Source of the DNA: Candidatus Gastranaerophilales bacterium HUM_1
GTDB taxonomy: Bacteria; Cyanobacteriota; Vampirovibrionia; Gastranaerophilales; Gastranaerophilaceae
Direction of reading: 5' to 3'
DNA: 64,000 nt
Assembly (NCBI GenBank): GCA_002103105.1
Contig: DAAY01000003.1
Location: forward strand, 124,001-188,000
Each line of letters opens with the position of its first letter. Within the stretch, counting starts at the first letter, position 1. The notes beneath the pieces were generated by a model. That model worked only from the letters and a program-made list of their open reading frames with translations, ran no database searches and was not told the origin of the DNA. This document shows positions 7,603 through 16,415 of this stretch, one piece after another. The translations under genes and the position numbers were made by a program.

Positions 7603-9491
7603 TAATTATTCTCCGATTTTTGTCTTTTTTTCTTTATTTTATCTCTAAGTTGTATTTGGATTTTTAGGGCTTCGGGATCGTCATCGTCAATCCCTTTGTA
7701 CATTTGTTTAATGTGTTCGATTTCCTTTTCCTGTCTGATTCGATTTATTTTGTCGATTGTTTCTTTTATCACACTTCTAAAATCTTCTTCCGACAAGCCT
7801 CTATATGCCTCTGATGTTGAGATTAGCTCTGGTAAAACTGCCTGAGCATCAGGATTATCAACAAATTCAGTATATAAATGTTCTATTAATTCTTTCACAT
7901 TATTTACGTTACATATCAATTTGTCAATCGTAGTTTTTACAATTGTTAATATTTCATCATCGAATGCAACGTCACCAATCATTTCATTTATTTGGGTAAA
8001 ATTTAAATGACTGTCGGGTACTAAAAAAACGCTCAATAAATTTTTTTGCGCTTTTTTTGACACAGAGTTATTTTTTGTTACATTTTTAACAATTCTTTCT
8101 ACTCGTGGTGCATTCATTCTTTCATATGAACGAATTTCAGACATAATAGCTTCTGGGACAATTCCGAGTGATTGTGCAACCATATCAGCGTATTCTGCTC
8201 TAATAATTTTGTTTTTAATTTCCACAAGAATTGGTATCAACGTTGAGATAAACTGTGCTTTTTCTTGAGGAGTTGTGAATTTGTCTTTGTTTTTCAGAAT
8301 ACTATCAATCTGAAAATCAATAAATAAAGGAGCATTTTCCATATACATTTTGTATGCATCTGCTCCAACAGAGCGAACAAATTCATCAGGGTCTTTTCCT
8401 TCTGGAGGAGCGATTACCCTAATTTCGCAAGCATACTTATCGTCAGAAGATGGGAGATAGCTTTCGTCAAATTGCTTTACGTTTCCAAGCCCTGCAAATA
8501 CTTCTTTAATAATAGAAGCTCCTCTTGCTGTCGCTTTTTGTCCTGCTGAATCTGTATCAAATGACAAATAAATTCTTCTTGATTTTGTGTATCGAGAAAG
8601 CAGTTTTACGTGATCTGGAGTTAATGAAGTTCCGCAAGATGCAACGCAATTTTCTATTCCGTGAGCTTGTGATGAAATTACATCAAAATATCCTTCCATC
8701 AGAATAACAGAATCTTCGTGCTTTATAGCTTCTTTTGCTGTGTATAAACCATAAAGCAGACGGCTTTTGTTATAAATGAGTGAATCTGAAGAGTTTAGAT
8801 ATTTTGGATTTTGGTCTTTTTCAAGAGCTCTAGCTCCGAATGCAACAAATTCTCCATTTTCGTTTTGGATAGGAATAATTACACGATTTCTAAATCTGTC
8901 AATATAACCGCCTTTGTCGCTTTTCAGAACAAGTCCTGCTTTTTCTAAAACTTCGTTGGAAAAATCTTTTCTTAATTCATCATATAAGGCAGTATATGCT
9001 TTTGGGGCAATTCCTATATGGTATTTTTTTATAATATCTGTCCCAATTCCTCTTTTTGTAAGGTAATCAAGAGCTATATCTGCATTAGAATCTTTGTTTC
9101 TCAATAGCAAATCGTGATAAAACTCAGTAGCTATTTCTGTGGCTTTTAGCATTTGGGCTTTTAATTCTTTTGTTGATCCCTCTGAATTTTTATGTGTATG
9201 TGGAACTTCTAAGCCAAATTTATCAGCAAGCTCAATAATTAAATCTTTGAATTCGACATTTCTAGTTTTCATCAAAAATTTAAGAGCATCACCTGCTTCA
9301 CCGCAACTAAAACATTTATAAATTCCCATATGTGGAGTTACGCAAAATGAAGGGTTTTTATCTTTGTGAAATGGGCATAAACCCCAATAGTTGTTTCCTC
9401 GTTTTTTCAGCACAACTTGTTCGGATACAACTTCCACAATATCCAAACGTTCTTTAATTTGTTGTATTAATTCATCCCAATTGCCAGCCAT
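7602..9491 (-). CDS. dnaG: DNA primase
   Basis: DnaG makes RNA primers at the replication fork. The N-terminal CHC2 zinc finger has C39, H42, C60 and C63. The Toprim core has EGYFD at 266-270 and FDTDSAG with D312/D314. The Toprim domain carries an insertion (about 330-365). The C-terminal part (about 450-629) would contact the DnaB helicase and is divergent. Length of 629 aa is normal. The ATG has no SD; an extended -10 box TGTTACAAT ends exactly 6 nt before it, so the dnaG-rpoD message is probably leaderless. Confidence 0.96.
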   Translation of the reverse strand: MAGNWDELIQQIKERLDIVEVVSEQVVLKKRGNNYWGLCPFHKDKNPSFCVTPHMGIYKCFSCGEAGDALKFLMKTRNVEFKDLIIELADKFGLEVPHTHKNSEGSTKELKAQMLKATEIATEFYHDLLLRNKDSNADIALDYLTKRGIGTDIIKKYHIGIAPKAYTALYDELRKDFSNEVLEKAGLVLKSDKGGYIDRFRNRVIIPIQNENGEFVAFGARALEKDQNPKYLNSSDSLIYNKSRLLYGLYTAKEAIKHEDSVILMEGYFDVISSQAHGIENCVASCGTSLTPDHVKLLSRYTKSRRIYLSFDTDSAGQKATARGASIIKEVFAGLGNVKQFDESYLPSSDDKYACEIRVIAPPEGKDPDEFVRSVGADAYKMYMENAPLFIDFQIDSILKNKDKFTTPQEKAQFISTLIPILVEIKNKIIRAEYADMVAQSLGIVPEAIMSEIRSYERMNAPRVERIVKNVTKNNSVSKKAQKNLLSVFLVPDSHLNFTQINEMIGDVAFDDEILTIVKTTIDKLICNVNNVKELIEHLYTEFVDNPDAQAVLPELISTSEAYRGLSEEDFRSVIKETIDKINRIRQEKEIEHIKQMYKGIDDDDPEALKIQIQLRDKIKKKRQKSENN

Positions 9492-9497
9492 ACTAAA

Positions 9498-9506
9498 ATT
9501 GTAACA
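9498..9506 (-). promoter_or_regulatory. Extended -10 promoter of dnaG-rpoD
   Basis: On the minus strand TGTTACAAT reads as an extended -10 (TG-N-TACAAT). It is followed by 6 nt and the dnaG ATG. The same nonamer precedes era at the same distance. The -35 region is poor, as expected for an extended -10 promoter. Confidence 0.55.
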
Positions 9507-9566
9507 TCAACAAATATTTTCGGAAATTGTTAAGATAAAATTCATATTTTTATATGACAAATAATG

Positions 9567-10415
9567 TTACAAATTCAAATAATATTCTTTTAAAAGTTTC
9601 GCATCTTCTTCAATATTAGGGCTTTCGCATACCAAAGCTCCTTTAACTCCGAAGGTTTTCAATGCTTTGAGTAAGTCTTTATAATTCATATCGGATTTTT
9701 CTAAAATTAAGTGGCGTTTTTCCCCTTTATCAGAATATTCAATTCCTGCAAGATGAGCGTGGAAGTTGTTTATAGCTTTTTCTCCTAGTTCGGAGCCAAT
9801 TCTATCAAGAACTTTGCAAAATTCATCATAGGTATTATATTCTCCGCCTGTTCTTGCGTGAATATGGGAAAAATCTATGCAAGGTAGAACTTGGTCAAAT
9901 TCTTTTGAAAGTCGGATTATTTCTTCGTAATCTCCCCATTGAGAGGCTTTTCCAGTCGTTTCTGGTCTAATCCATACTTTGATATTGTTTTTTTCTAATA
10001 TTTCAACAATTTTTTGAGTTTGGTTTTTTACTTGTTGGTAAACGGTTTCTTTATCTTTTCCCATATAAAAAGCGGCATGATATGTTATGCTGTATCCGCC
10101 AAAGTCGGATGCAGTTTTTGCAGTATCAACAATTCTTTGAACACTAGCTTCTACTTTTTCTTCCTCTTTAGAATTTAGATTGATATAGAAAGGTCCATGT
10201 GCTGTTAAGACAAGATTTTTTTCTTTTTGGATAGAATGTACGAGTTCACGTGTTTCATCAGACATTCTGACACCATGAACAAATTCCACTTCCATACCGT
10301 CCAAACCGAGTTCTTGGATTATTTCAAATGCTCTTGGGTATCCTTCTTTCCCTGTTGCTAGGGGCATACCCGCTGTTAGGAAATTTAATTTATCAATTTT
10401 ATAAAAATCTTGCAC
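9567..10415 (-). CDS. TIM-barrel protein, endonuclease IV/sugar isomerase superfamily
   Basis: A 282-aa protein of the AP endonuclease family 2 / xylose isomerase-like fold. Metal-ligand-type motifs are visible: LTAHGPFYINL, ITYHAAFY, WIRPETTG, PCIDFSHIHAR and NNFHAHLAGIEYSDKGEKRH, then ALVCESP. The pattern resembles the short archaeal and bacterial Nfo-like proteins, which cut at abasic sites, but sugar isomerase activity is equally possible. I start at GTG 10415 because GGAGG lies 5 nt upstream; this overlaps the end of crcB by 17 nt. It is the last gene of the cassette with crcB and the C_GCAxxG_C_C gene. Confidence 0.75.
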   Translation of the reverse strand: MQDFYKIDKLNFLTAGMPLATGKEGYPRAFEIIQELGLDGMEVEFVHGVRMSDETRELVHSIQKEKNLVLTAHGPFYINLNSKEEEKVEASVQRIVDTAKTASDFGGYSITYHAAFYMGKDKETVYQQVKNQTQKIVEILEKNNIKVWIRPETTGKASQWGDYEEIIRLSKEFDQVLPCIDFSHIHARTGGEYNTYDEFCKVLDRIGSELGEKAINNFHAHLAGIEYSDKGEKRHLILEKSDMNYKDLLKALKTFGVKGALVCESPNIEEDAKLLKEYYLNL

Positions 10416-10773
10416 AATAGCCTCCAAAATATACTGCAACGCAACCAATTATAACACTTATCATTACATAAATGGAAGCGTGTAAAAATTGTTGATTTTG
10501 AATCATTTCAAATAGTTCTGCTGAGAAAGTGCTGAAAGTTGTTAATCCTCCACAAAAACCAACGGTTAATAGGAGTTTTAACGGATTGGATGTTTGAATT
10601 TTTTCAACAAATAGTATGTATAAAAATCCAATTAAAAAACATCCTACAATATTTACAATAAATGTTGAAATTGGTAAATTAATCTTGAATAAATTTACGC
10701 AAAGAATGCTTGCCATATATCTTGCACAAGCCCCAATTCCGCCACCTAAGAATACTGCTAGAATGTTCAACAT
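10399..10773 (-). CDS. crcB: Fluoride exporter CrcB/Fluc
   Basis: A small membrane channel of 124 aa that exports fluoride as a dual-topology dimer. It has four hydrophobic segments, the N-terminal GGGIGACARY, PISTFIVNIVGCFLIGFLY and the GFCGGLTTFSTFS motif with the conserved Thr/Ser-Phe residues of the fluoride path. The start at 10773 overlaps the upstream stop as TAATG; an extension to 10836 would run into that gene. No fluoride riboswitch was seen upstream. Confidence 0.92.
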   Translation of the reverse strand: MLNILAVFLGGGIGACARYMASILCVNLFKINLPISTFIVNIVGCFLIGFLYILFVEKIQTSNPLKLLLTVGFCGGLTTFSTFSAELFEMIQNQQFLHASIYVMISVIIGCVAVYFGGYCARFL

Positions 10774-11171
10774 TATACAGTAACCTTTACCAATGATTCC
10801 AAAATATCTGAAACATCTTCTACAAATTTTGAACAATGTTCTTTTTTAGCACTTCCAACTAAACCAGAAGAAAGAATTCTACAACAAGTAACTTTGTTGC
10901 GTTTTTTAAATTCTTCAATAAGTTCTGCTGCTTTTTCTCTTGCAGATGCTTGATTTCCGAATTTATTTTCTCTTCCAAATAAATATCCAAGTACAAGTTG
11001 AGCTCCAGTGATTGTACCGCAAGCACAGCCTGATGACATTCCTGCTGAAAATGTTGTGGCACAAGGTAACAAATCTTTAGGGCATAAACCTTCATCAATT
11101 GCGGCTTTTACAATACTCTCTGAGCATGAGTATCCATTGTTGAAGTATGTAAGTGCTTTGTCTTTAATCAT
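10773..11171 (-). CDS. C_GCAxxG_C_C family redox protein
   Basis: A 132-aa protein with the cysteine pattern of the C_GCAxxG_C_C family: C16 in GYSCSES, then SGCACGTITGAQ, CC at about 97-98 and a late CSKF. These proteins are thought to be redox active or to bind metal, but their role is unknown. SD AGGAGAA lies 7 nt before the ATG. The stop overlaps the crcB start by one base, so the two are translationally coupled. Partnership with a fluoride exporter has no obvious explanation. Confidence 0.82.
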   Translation of the reverse strand: MIKDKALTYFNNGYSCSESIVKAAIDEGLCPKDLLPCATTFSAGMSSGCACGTITGAQLVLGYLFGRENKFGNQASAREKAAELIEEFKKRNKVTCCRILSSGLVGSAKKEHCSKFVEDVSDILESLVKVTV

Positions 11172-11187
11172 TTTTTAATTCTCCTAT

Positions 11188-11634
11188 TTAATTTCTCACA
11201 TAAAATTGAGATGATGTCAAAATTTTTGTAGGGTTGTCTTGTGAATAAACTTTCATTATGTAAGATCCTGATTCACTAAATACAACATAATCTGTATAAT
11301 AATATATTTGTTCATCTTTTAGTTTTACACGTTTTGTCCACACAAGGTCATAGCCTAATCTATCGGCTGAATCTCCTGCAATAGTTTTGCCACCTGTTTT
11401 TACGATTTGAATGTATAATTTTTTAGTTGTAACGGGTTTTGGAAGAGTTACCAAATAATAAATTCTGTCATTCGTTTTGAATATGTTTGATGTCGAATTT
11501 AGAGTTTCTGTTGAGAATGGATATTTGTTAAAAAGTATTTGAGATTGTTCATTGTCGCAAGCCGAAGTGAACAATGTTAAAAATATTGTTATTAAAAAGA
11601 TTATTATAGGTTTTTTAATGGTTTTTGCGAACAT
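11188..11634 (-). CDS. Putative lipoprotein of unknown function
   Basis: I do not recognise this 148-aa protein. It begins with a basic stretch and a long hydrophobic segment (IIIFLITIFLTLFTSAC), ending at a Cys near residue 26 that could be lipidated; the lipobox TSAC is imperfect at -3. The rest is beta-rich and ends in SGSYIMKVYSQDN, like a small extracytoplasmic beta-sandwich. ATG 11634 is preferred to the upstream TTG and GTG codons (11646, 11640) because it gives a normal signal peptide. It lies between the TPR gene and the redox-protein gene and is probably co-transcribed with them. Confidence 0.6.
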   Translation of the reverse strand: MFAKTIKKPIIIFLITIFLTLFTSACDNEQSQILFNKYPFSTETLNSTSNIFKTNDRIYYLVTLPKPVTTKKLYIQIVKTGGKTIAGDSADRLGYDLVWTKRVKLKDEQIYYYTDYVVFSESGSYIMKVYSQDNPTKILTSSQFYVRN

Positions 11635-11648
11635 TTTCACCAACAAAA

Positions 11649-13727
11649 TTACTGCAAATGTTTAATTTCTGCTTGAACAGTATTTATCATGTCTTTGTCG
11701 TTATTATGTTTAATAAATAGTTTGTAGTTTTTGATGGCATCTGATTTTTTGCCTTGGTGTTCAAGAGCTTTGCCCAATGCGTAATATGCGTAACCAAAAT
11801 TGTAATCAGGGTCTAGTGAAATAACTTTTTCAAAACTTTTTTGAGATTCGATTAAATTATTTTCATTTGCGTACGCTAGTCCTAAATTAAACCATCCATC
11901 TGTGTAATCAGGGTTAACGATAATTGATTTTTGATAGAAATTAACTGCCTTAGTATTATCTTCTTTTATTTTGTAGATGTTTCCAATTTTTAAAAGTGTC
12001 ACGGCATCATTTGGAACTAATTGTAGTGCATCTTGGTAATTTTTCACCGCAGCATCATAATTGTTTGCTTTGTAATTTTTATCTCCTTCTGCAATAAAGT
12101 CTTCATTTTGTTTGATTGTTACATTTGATGTTTTTACGATTGCTGGAGTTTTTTCAGCAGAAGAGATATTTTGTTCATTATTATCCATTGATAAACTGAT
12201 TGTAGGAAGTACTTTGTTGCCAGTATTATCAATATTAACTTTCGGAGTATAAAGTGATGAAATAAAATCACTATATTCTGCGGAATAAACGGTTTTATCT
12301 GGGTTTATTGAAATAGCTTTTTCATAGTTTTCAGAGGCTTTTGTATTATCGCCTTCTGCTCTATATGCTTTTGCTAATCCATAATATACGTATCCGTCGC
12401 TATATCCGCCTTTAATTGCTGTTTTGAAATCTTCAATCGCTTTAGTGTTATCACCTTTTTCAACCAATTCATGACCTCTTGAAACAAGGGCATCATTTAG
12501 ATTGGTTTTAATAGTTTTATCATCTTTAGTAGTTAGAAGTTCTTGATATAAAGAAATTGCTTCATCATATTGTTTTAATGCGTGAAGAGCGATTGCTTTG
12601 TTTGATTTAATATCTAGATTATCTGGTTGTGCAGTTAAAATTTCGTTATAATATTTCAACGCTGTTTGGTAATCTTTTTTGTTGTGATAGCAGTTTGCAA
12701 TTTCTTTTTTAAGTTCAATATTTTGTGAATCTTTTTGTAATGCAACTGAGTAATTTTCAATTGCTTTATCGTAATTCCCAACTTCTTTATAAACGGCTGC
12801 TAGGTTTTTGTATCCGTTTATATCGTTAGGGAATGCTTTGATATACATATTGTATTGAGTAATTGCTTCTGTGTTTTTGCTCATATCTGCAAGTAAATTT
12901 GCATAATCTAATCTTACAGTGTTTAAGTTTGGTATTTTTTGAAGAACAATTTGATATTGTTCGTATGCCATGTCATTTTTGCCTAAATCTTGGTAACTTT
13001 GAGCAAGTCCTAAGTGTGCAGAGTTGTTCTCTGGGTCTATTTCAATGGCTTTTTCTAACATTTCAACTGCTTTTTCTGAATTGTCTGTGTTTAAAAGTGA
13101 AATCCCATATTCAGAGTAGTTTTTGAATGATTCTGGGTTTTTGTCGTAAATTCTTTGATACTGTTTAGAAGCATTTGTGTAATCTTTTGTTGCATAATAA
13201 GATGCAGCTAAGCTTTCTCTTGCTTCTGCGTGTTGAGCATATGTATCAAGGAATAAATTGTAGCTTTTGATTGCTCCGTTATAATTTCTAAGTTGGTATT
13301 GAACATTTGCGATGTTATAATAGTTAAATTTGTATTCTGGGAAAATATCAAGTGCTTTGTTGTATGCAGTTAGTGCTTCTTTGTATTTTCCTTGGTTTTC
13401 GTAAATGCTACCAATACTTATATATACGAAGGCATCGTCTGGGTTGATTTCTGTTACTTTTTTATAGTTTTCTAATGCTTTGTCATATTGGTCAATTTCT
13501 GAATAAATCCCAGCTAATTTAGTGTAAAGCATTGCATCTCCACCTGAAACTGCAATTGCTTTTTCAAGTTTAGAGATTGCATCTTTCAAATCTTGTTGGT
13601 GTTCTGCGGTGCAGGCTTCTTGATACAAGGTAGTTGCTTCAGGAGTCATTTGTGCATTTGTAGCTTGTGCTCCTAATACTAACGCAGATACCAAAATAGT
13701 TGTTAAAAGTTGCTTTCTGATTTTCAT
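11649..13727 (-). CDS. Secreted TPR-repeat protein
   Basis: A 692-aa protein with a cleavable signal peptide (ending near ATNAQ, residues 22-26) followed by about 15 tetratricopeptide repeats. Typical units are AYNKALDIFPEYKFNYYNIA and repeated NYDKAIENY-type helices. A low-complexity gap near residues 490-540 splits the array in two. It would act as a periplasmic or surface scaffold; the partner is unknown. The SD AAGGAAG lies 4-5 nt before the ATG. A TATAAT is present on the minus strand at 13766-13761, but its -35 is weak. Confidence 0.85.
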   Translation of the reverse strand: MKIRKQLLTTILVSALVLGAQATNAQMTPEATTLYQEACTAEHQQDLKDAISKLEKAIAVSGGDAMLYTKLAGIYSEIDQYDKALENYKKVTEINPDDAFVYISIGSIYENQGKYKEALTAYNKALDIFPEYKFNYYNIANVQYQLRNYNGAIKSYNLFLDTYAQHAEARESLAASYYATKDYTNASKQYQRIYDKNPESFKNYSEYGISLLNTDNSEKAVEMLEKAIEIDPENNSAHLGLAQSYQDLGKNDMAYEQYQIVLQKIPNLNTVRLDYANLLADMSKNTEAITQYNMYIKAFPNDINGYKNLAAVYKEVGNYDKAIENYSVALQKDSQNIELKKEIANCYHNKKDYQTALKYYNEILTAQPDNLDIKSNKAIALHALKQYDEAISLYQELLTTKDDKTIKTNLNDALVSRGHELVEKGDNTKAIEDFKTAIKGGYSDGYVYYGLAKAYRAEGDNTKASENYEKAISINPDKTVYSAEYSDFISSLYTPKVNIDNTGNKVLPTISLSMDNNEQNISSAEKTPAIVKTSNVTIKQNEDFIAEGDKNYKANNYDAAVKNYQDALQLVPNDAVTLLKIGNIYKIKEDNTKAVNFYQKSIIVNPDYTDGWFNLGLAYANENNLIESQKSFEKVISLDPDYNFGYAYYALGKALEHQGKKSDAIKNYKLFIKHNNDKDMINTVQAEIKHLQ

Positions 13728-14146
13728 ATTACTTCCTTCGCATATTGCTTACTACATAATATTATACTTGTGTAAAACTGTCAGAATATATTTTTTTGTT
13801 AAGCAAAATTTCTGCTGTTTTAATTATATTTTGCTATTTGATACTCTTGTTGTCAAATTTTATACGTTCCTTTTCTCTAAATAATCATAGCATTTTTTTA
13901 ATAATTTTGCTCCTGAATAGTATAAAGAAATATTATCATAAATATACTAAAATTTTGCAATAATTTATTCTAATAATATATATGTTTAATTAAATAAAAT
14001 TACTTAATAAAAATTTACAAACAAAACTCAAATATACTAACAAAAAAATCCCGCATTTTGTTTTATAACTAGAGAAAACTTGTATTTCATGGTATAATAT
14101 ATGAGATGTTTACAACCTTACAATAATTGTGTAAAAGGAGTGCGTT
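13728..14146. other. AT-rich intergenic region with divergent promoters
   Basis: About 420 nt between two divergent genes. It is strongly AT-rich and holds a minus-strand TATAAT at 13766-13761 and the extended -10 of the next gene at 14090-14098. I see no ORF, repeat or hairpin in the middle portion. Confidence 0.5.
14090..14098 (+). promoter_or_regulatory. Extended -10 promoter (TGGTATAAT)
   Basis: TGGTATAAT is a perfect TG-N-TATAAT extended -10. Transcription would begin near 14105, giving a 5' leader of about 42 nt before the ATG at 14147. No good -35 is present. Confidence 0.55.
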
Positions 14147-14305
14147 ATGTCAACAGTAATTTCAGACAAAGAGGTTAAAAAAGTAAAATCTAAATTCACT
14201 GATGAATTTGAATCTTACTTGAAAAAACAATGCACAAAGACGACTTTTAATGGTACAGAACTTGAATCTTTTTCTTGGTACAAAAAAGTTTTGGGTCTAG
14301 TGTAG
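14147..14305 (+). CDS. Conserved-looking 52-aa small protein
   Basis: A complete stand-alone gene that is too short for most gene finders. It has SD AAAAGGAG, 6 nt, an ATG and 52 codons ending in TAG, followed by a strong terminator at 14340. The peptide begins MSTVISDKEVKKVKSKF and continues with a soluble, lysine-rich, helical sequence ending SFSWYKKVLGLV. There is no signal peptide or membrane segment. Its own promoter, ribosome site and terminator suggest real and possibly strong expression. I do not recognise the family. Confidence 0.7.
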   Translation: MSTVISDKEVKKVKSKFTDEFESYLKKQCTKTTFNGTELESFSWYKKVLGLV

Positions 14306-14339
14306 GCATTTGTATCTTAATCTCATCCAATTTTCAAAT

Positions 14340-14364
14340 ACTGGCTTTTATAAGCCAGTTTTTT
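14340..14364 (+). terminator. Intrinsic terminator after the 52-aa gene
   Basis: ACTGGCTT (14340-14347) pairs perfectly with AAGCCAGT (14352-14359) around a TTAT loop and is followed by TTTTT. Confidence 0.88.
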
Positions 14365-14538
14365 AGTGTCTAAATTGCCAGAGTGGGTAATAGATTTTTG
14401 GGGAATATTCTATTAGGCTATTAGTGTTGTACAAAAGGGTAACAAGAGTTTAGGATTCATTAGCCAATTGTATGAAAAAGATTAGTATAAAATGCGAAAG
14501 CATGTTAATTGGGATAAGTAATTCTTGTCCCGTTTTTT
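14365..14538 (+). ncRNA. Possible structured RNA upstream of lepA
   Basis: No credible gene occupies this stretch. Several helices are possible: AATAGA/TCTATT, GGCTA (near 14418) with TAGCC (14461-14465), and ATGC-GAAA-GCAT with a stable tetraloop near 14492-14503. It ends with GGGATAAG/CTTGTCCC (14511-14531) followed by GTTTTTT, a terminator-like element. This could be the 3' end of a small RNA or a leader attenuator. I matched it to no known riboswitch or RNA family and saw no clear promoter of its own. Confidence 0.35.
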
Positions 14539-14577
14539 ATTATATAGCCGTATTGTTAAATCTCTTTATTATCTTAT

Positions 14578-14605
14578 TTTACAACTGTTTTTTTTTATAT
14601 ATAAT
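14578..14605 (+). promoter_or_regulatory. Promoter of lepA (TTTACA-N16-TATAAT)
   Basis: TTTACA at 14578-14583 (5/6) and a perfect TATAAT at 14600-14605 are 16 nt apart. The lepA ATG lies only 7 nt further, so the message would be leaderless or nearly so. Confidence 0.6.
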
Positions 14606-14612
14606 TAAAATT

Positions 14613-16415
14613 ATGAAAACTAGAGAAAACGTAAGAAATTTTTGTATAATAGCTCACATTGACCACGGAAAATCAACACTAGCGGATAGATTGCTTGAAA
14701 AAACAGGGACTGTTGCTCAACGAGATATGCAAGAGCAGTTGCTTGATTCAATGGATATTGAGCGTGAACGAGGAATTACTATCAAATTAAATGCAGCAAG
14801 AATGAATTATCTTGCTAATGATGGTAAAAATTATGAGCTTAATTTGATTGATACCCCAGGTCACGTGGATTTTTCTTACGAAGTTTCTCGTTCTCTTGCG
14901 GCTTGCGAGGGAGCATTATTGATTGTTGACGCTACTCAAGGTGTTGAAGCTCAAACTTTGGCGAATGTTTATTTGGCTATTGAGCAAAATTTGGAAATTA
15001 TTCCTGTAATTAACAAAATTGACCTTCCATCTGCGGATGTTGAGCGTGTAAAACAAGAGATTGAAGAAATTTTAGGTATAGATGCTTCTATGGCAATTCC
15101 TGTTAGTGCCAAAACTGGTATTGGAATTGAAGATGTTTTGGAAGCTGTTGTAAATTATATCCCTGCTCCTGTTGATAATTCGGACAAACCATTAAGGGCA
15201 TTAGTTTTTGATAGTGTGTATGACCAATATTTGGGAACTGTTTGTTATTTCAAAGTTGTTGATGGCACAATTTCAGTAGGGGATAAGGTTCGCTTTATGG
15301 CTTCTGGCAAGGAGTGTGAAGTTGTAGAACTTGGTTATCAAACACCTGCAAGAAAACCTGTTCAAAAGTTGACTTGTGGTGATGTAGGATATTTTGCTGG
15401 TTCAATCAAAGAATTGACTCGTTTCGTTGGTGATACTATTACAAATGTTGAAAATTCTGCAACAGAAGCTCTTCCTGGGTATAAAGAAGCGTTGCCAATG
15501 GTATTTTCTGGTATGTATCCTGTTGACAACGAGGATTATGAGGATTTAAAAGAAGCGTTAGAAAAGTTAAAGCTAAATGATAGTAGTATTACTTTTGAAC
15601 CAGAAACATCAAGTGCATTAGGTTTTGGTTTTAGATGTGGATTTTTGGGCATGCTTCATATGGAAATTGCTCAAGAACGTCTGGAAAGAGAATATAACTT
15701 ATCTCTTGTAACAACTGCTCCGTCTGTTGTTTATAGAGTTCACAAAACTAATGGCGAAATTGTTGAGATTGATAACCCATCAAATCTTCCAGCTGCTCAA
15801 TATCGAGATTATATTGAAGAACCATATGTTAAAGTTCAAGTTATCACTCCGAATGAATTTGTTGGTACATTGATGGATTTGTCACAATCAAAACGTGGCA
15901 TTTTCAAAAATATGACTTATCTTGATAAAGTTCGTGTTGATTTAACTTATGAAATTCCATTGAGTGAAGTTATTACTGATTTCTATGACCAACTTAAATC
16001 TCGTACAAAAGGTTATGCAAGTTTAGACTACGAATTTTGTGAATATAAACGTTCTAATCTTGTAAAATTAGATATTATGCTTGCAGGGGAAGTTGTTGAT
16101 GCTTTATCTGTAATTTGTCATGAAGATAGTGCTTTTTATGTTGGACAAAAGCTTACTGCGAAGTTAAAAGATATTATTCCAAGACAACTTTTTGAAGTTC
16201 CTATTCAAGCAGCAGTTGGTGGTAGAATTATTGCCAGAACAAATATTAAGGCAATGCGTAAAAACGTACTTGCTAAATGTTATGGTGGTGACATTTCTCG
16301 TAAACGTAAACTTCTTGAAAAACAGAAAAAAGGTAAAAAACGTATGAAATCTGTTGGAAGTGTTGAAGTCCCACAAGAAGCATTTATGGCCGTTCTTAGT
16401 CTTGATGAAGACTAA
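14613..16415 (+). CDS. lepA: Elongation factor 4 (LepA)
   Basis: A ribosomal GTPase of 600 aa that acts on stalled or mistranslocated ribosomes. The G domain has AHIDHGKSTL (P-loop), RERGITIK, DTPGHVDF, NKIDLP and SAKTG. The C-terminal domain unique to LepA ends with RKRKLLEKQKKGKKRMK and VPQEAFMAVL. I start at ATG 14613, directly before the conserved NVRNFCIIAHIDHG. The frame is open for 47 more codons upstream, but that part spans a terminator-like hairpin and is not LepA sequence. The 3' end overlaps the convergent LuxR-type gene by 20 nt. Confidence 0.95.
   Translation: MKTRENVRNFCIIAHIDHGKSTLADRLLEKTGTVAQRDMQEQLLDSMDIERERGITIKLNAARMNYLANDGKNYELNLIDTPGHVDFSYEVSRSLAACEGALLIVDATQGVEAQTLANVYLAIEQNLEIIPVINKIDLPSADVERVKQEIEEILGIDASMAIPVSAKTGIGIEDVLEAVVNYIPAPVDNSDKPLRALVFDSVYDQYLGTVCYFKVVDGTISVGDKVRFMASGKECEVVELGYQTPARKPVQKLTCGDVGYFAGSIKELTRFVGDTITNVENSATEALPGYKEALPMVFSGMYPVDNEDYEDLKEALEKLKLNDSSITFEPETSSALGFGFRCGFLGMLHMEIAQERLEREYNLSLVTTAPSVVYRVHKTNGEIVEIDNPSNLPAAQYRDYIEEPYVKVQVITPNEFVGTLMDLSQSKRGIFKNMTYLDKVRVDLTYEIPLSEVITDFYDQLKSRTKGYASLDYEFCEYKRSNLVKLDIMLAGEVVDALSVICHEDSAFYVGQKLTAKLKDIIPRQLFEVPIQAAVGGRIIARTNIKAMRKNVLAKCYGGDISRKRKLLEKQKKGKKRMKSVGSVEVPQEAFMAVLSLDED

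Noticed and set aside
9567..10448. TTG start at 10448 for the TIM-barrel protein
   Set aside because: GTG 10415 has GGAGG at the right distance, and the longer form lies mostly within crcB.
14472..14612. 47-codon in-frame N-terminal extension of lepA
   Set aside because: It crosses a terminator-like hairpin and the lepA promoter, is hydrophobic and unlike LepA; the conserved protein begins at 14613.
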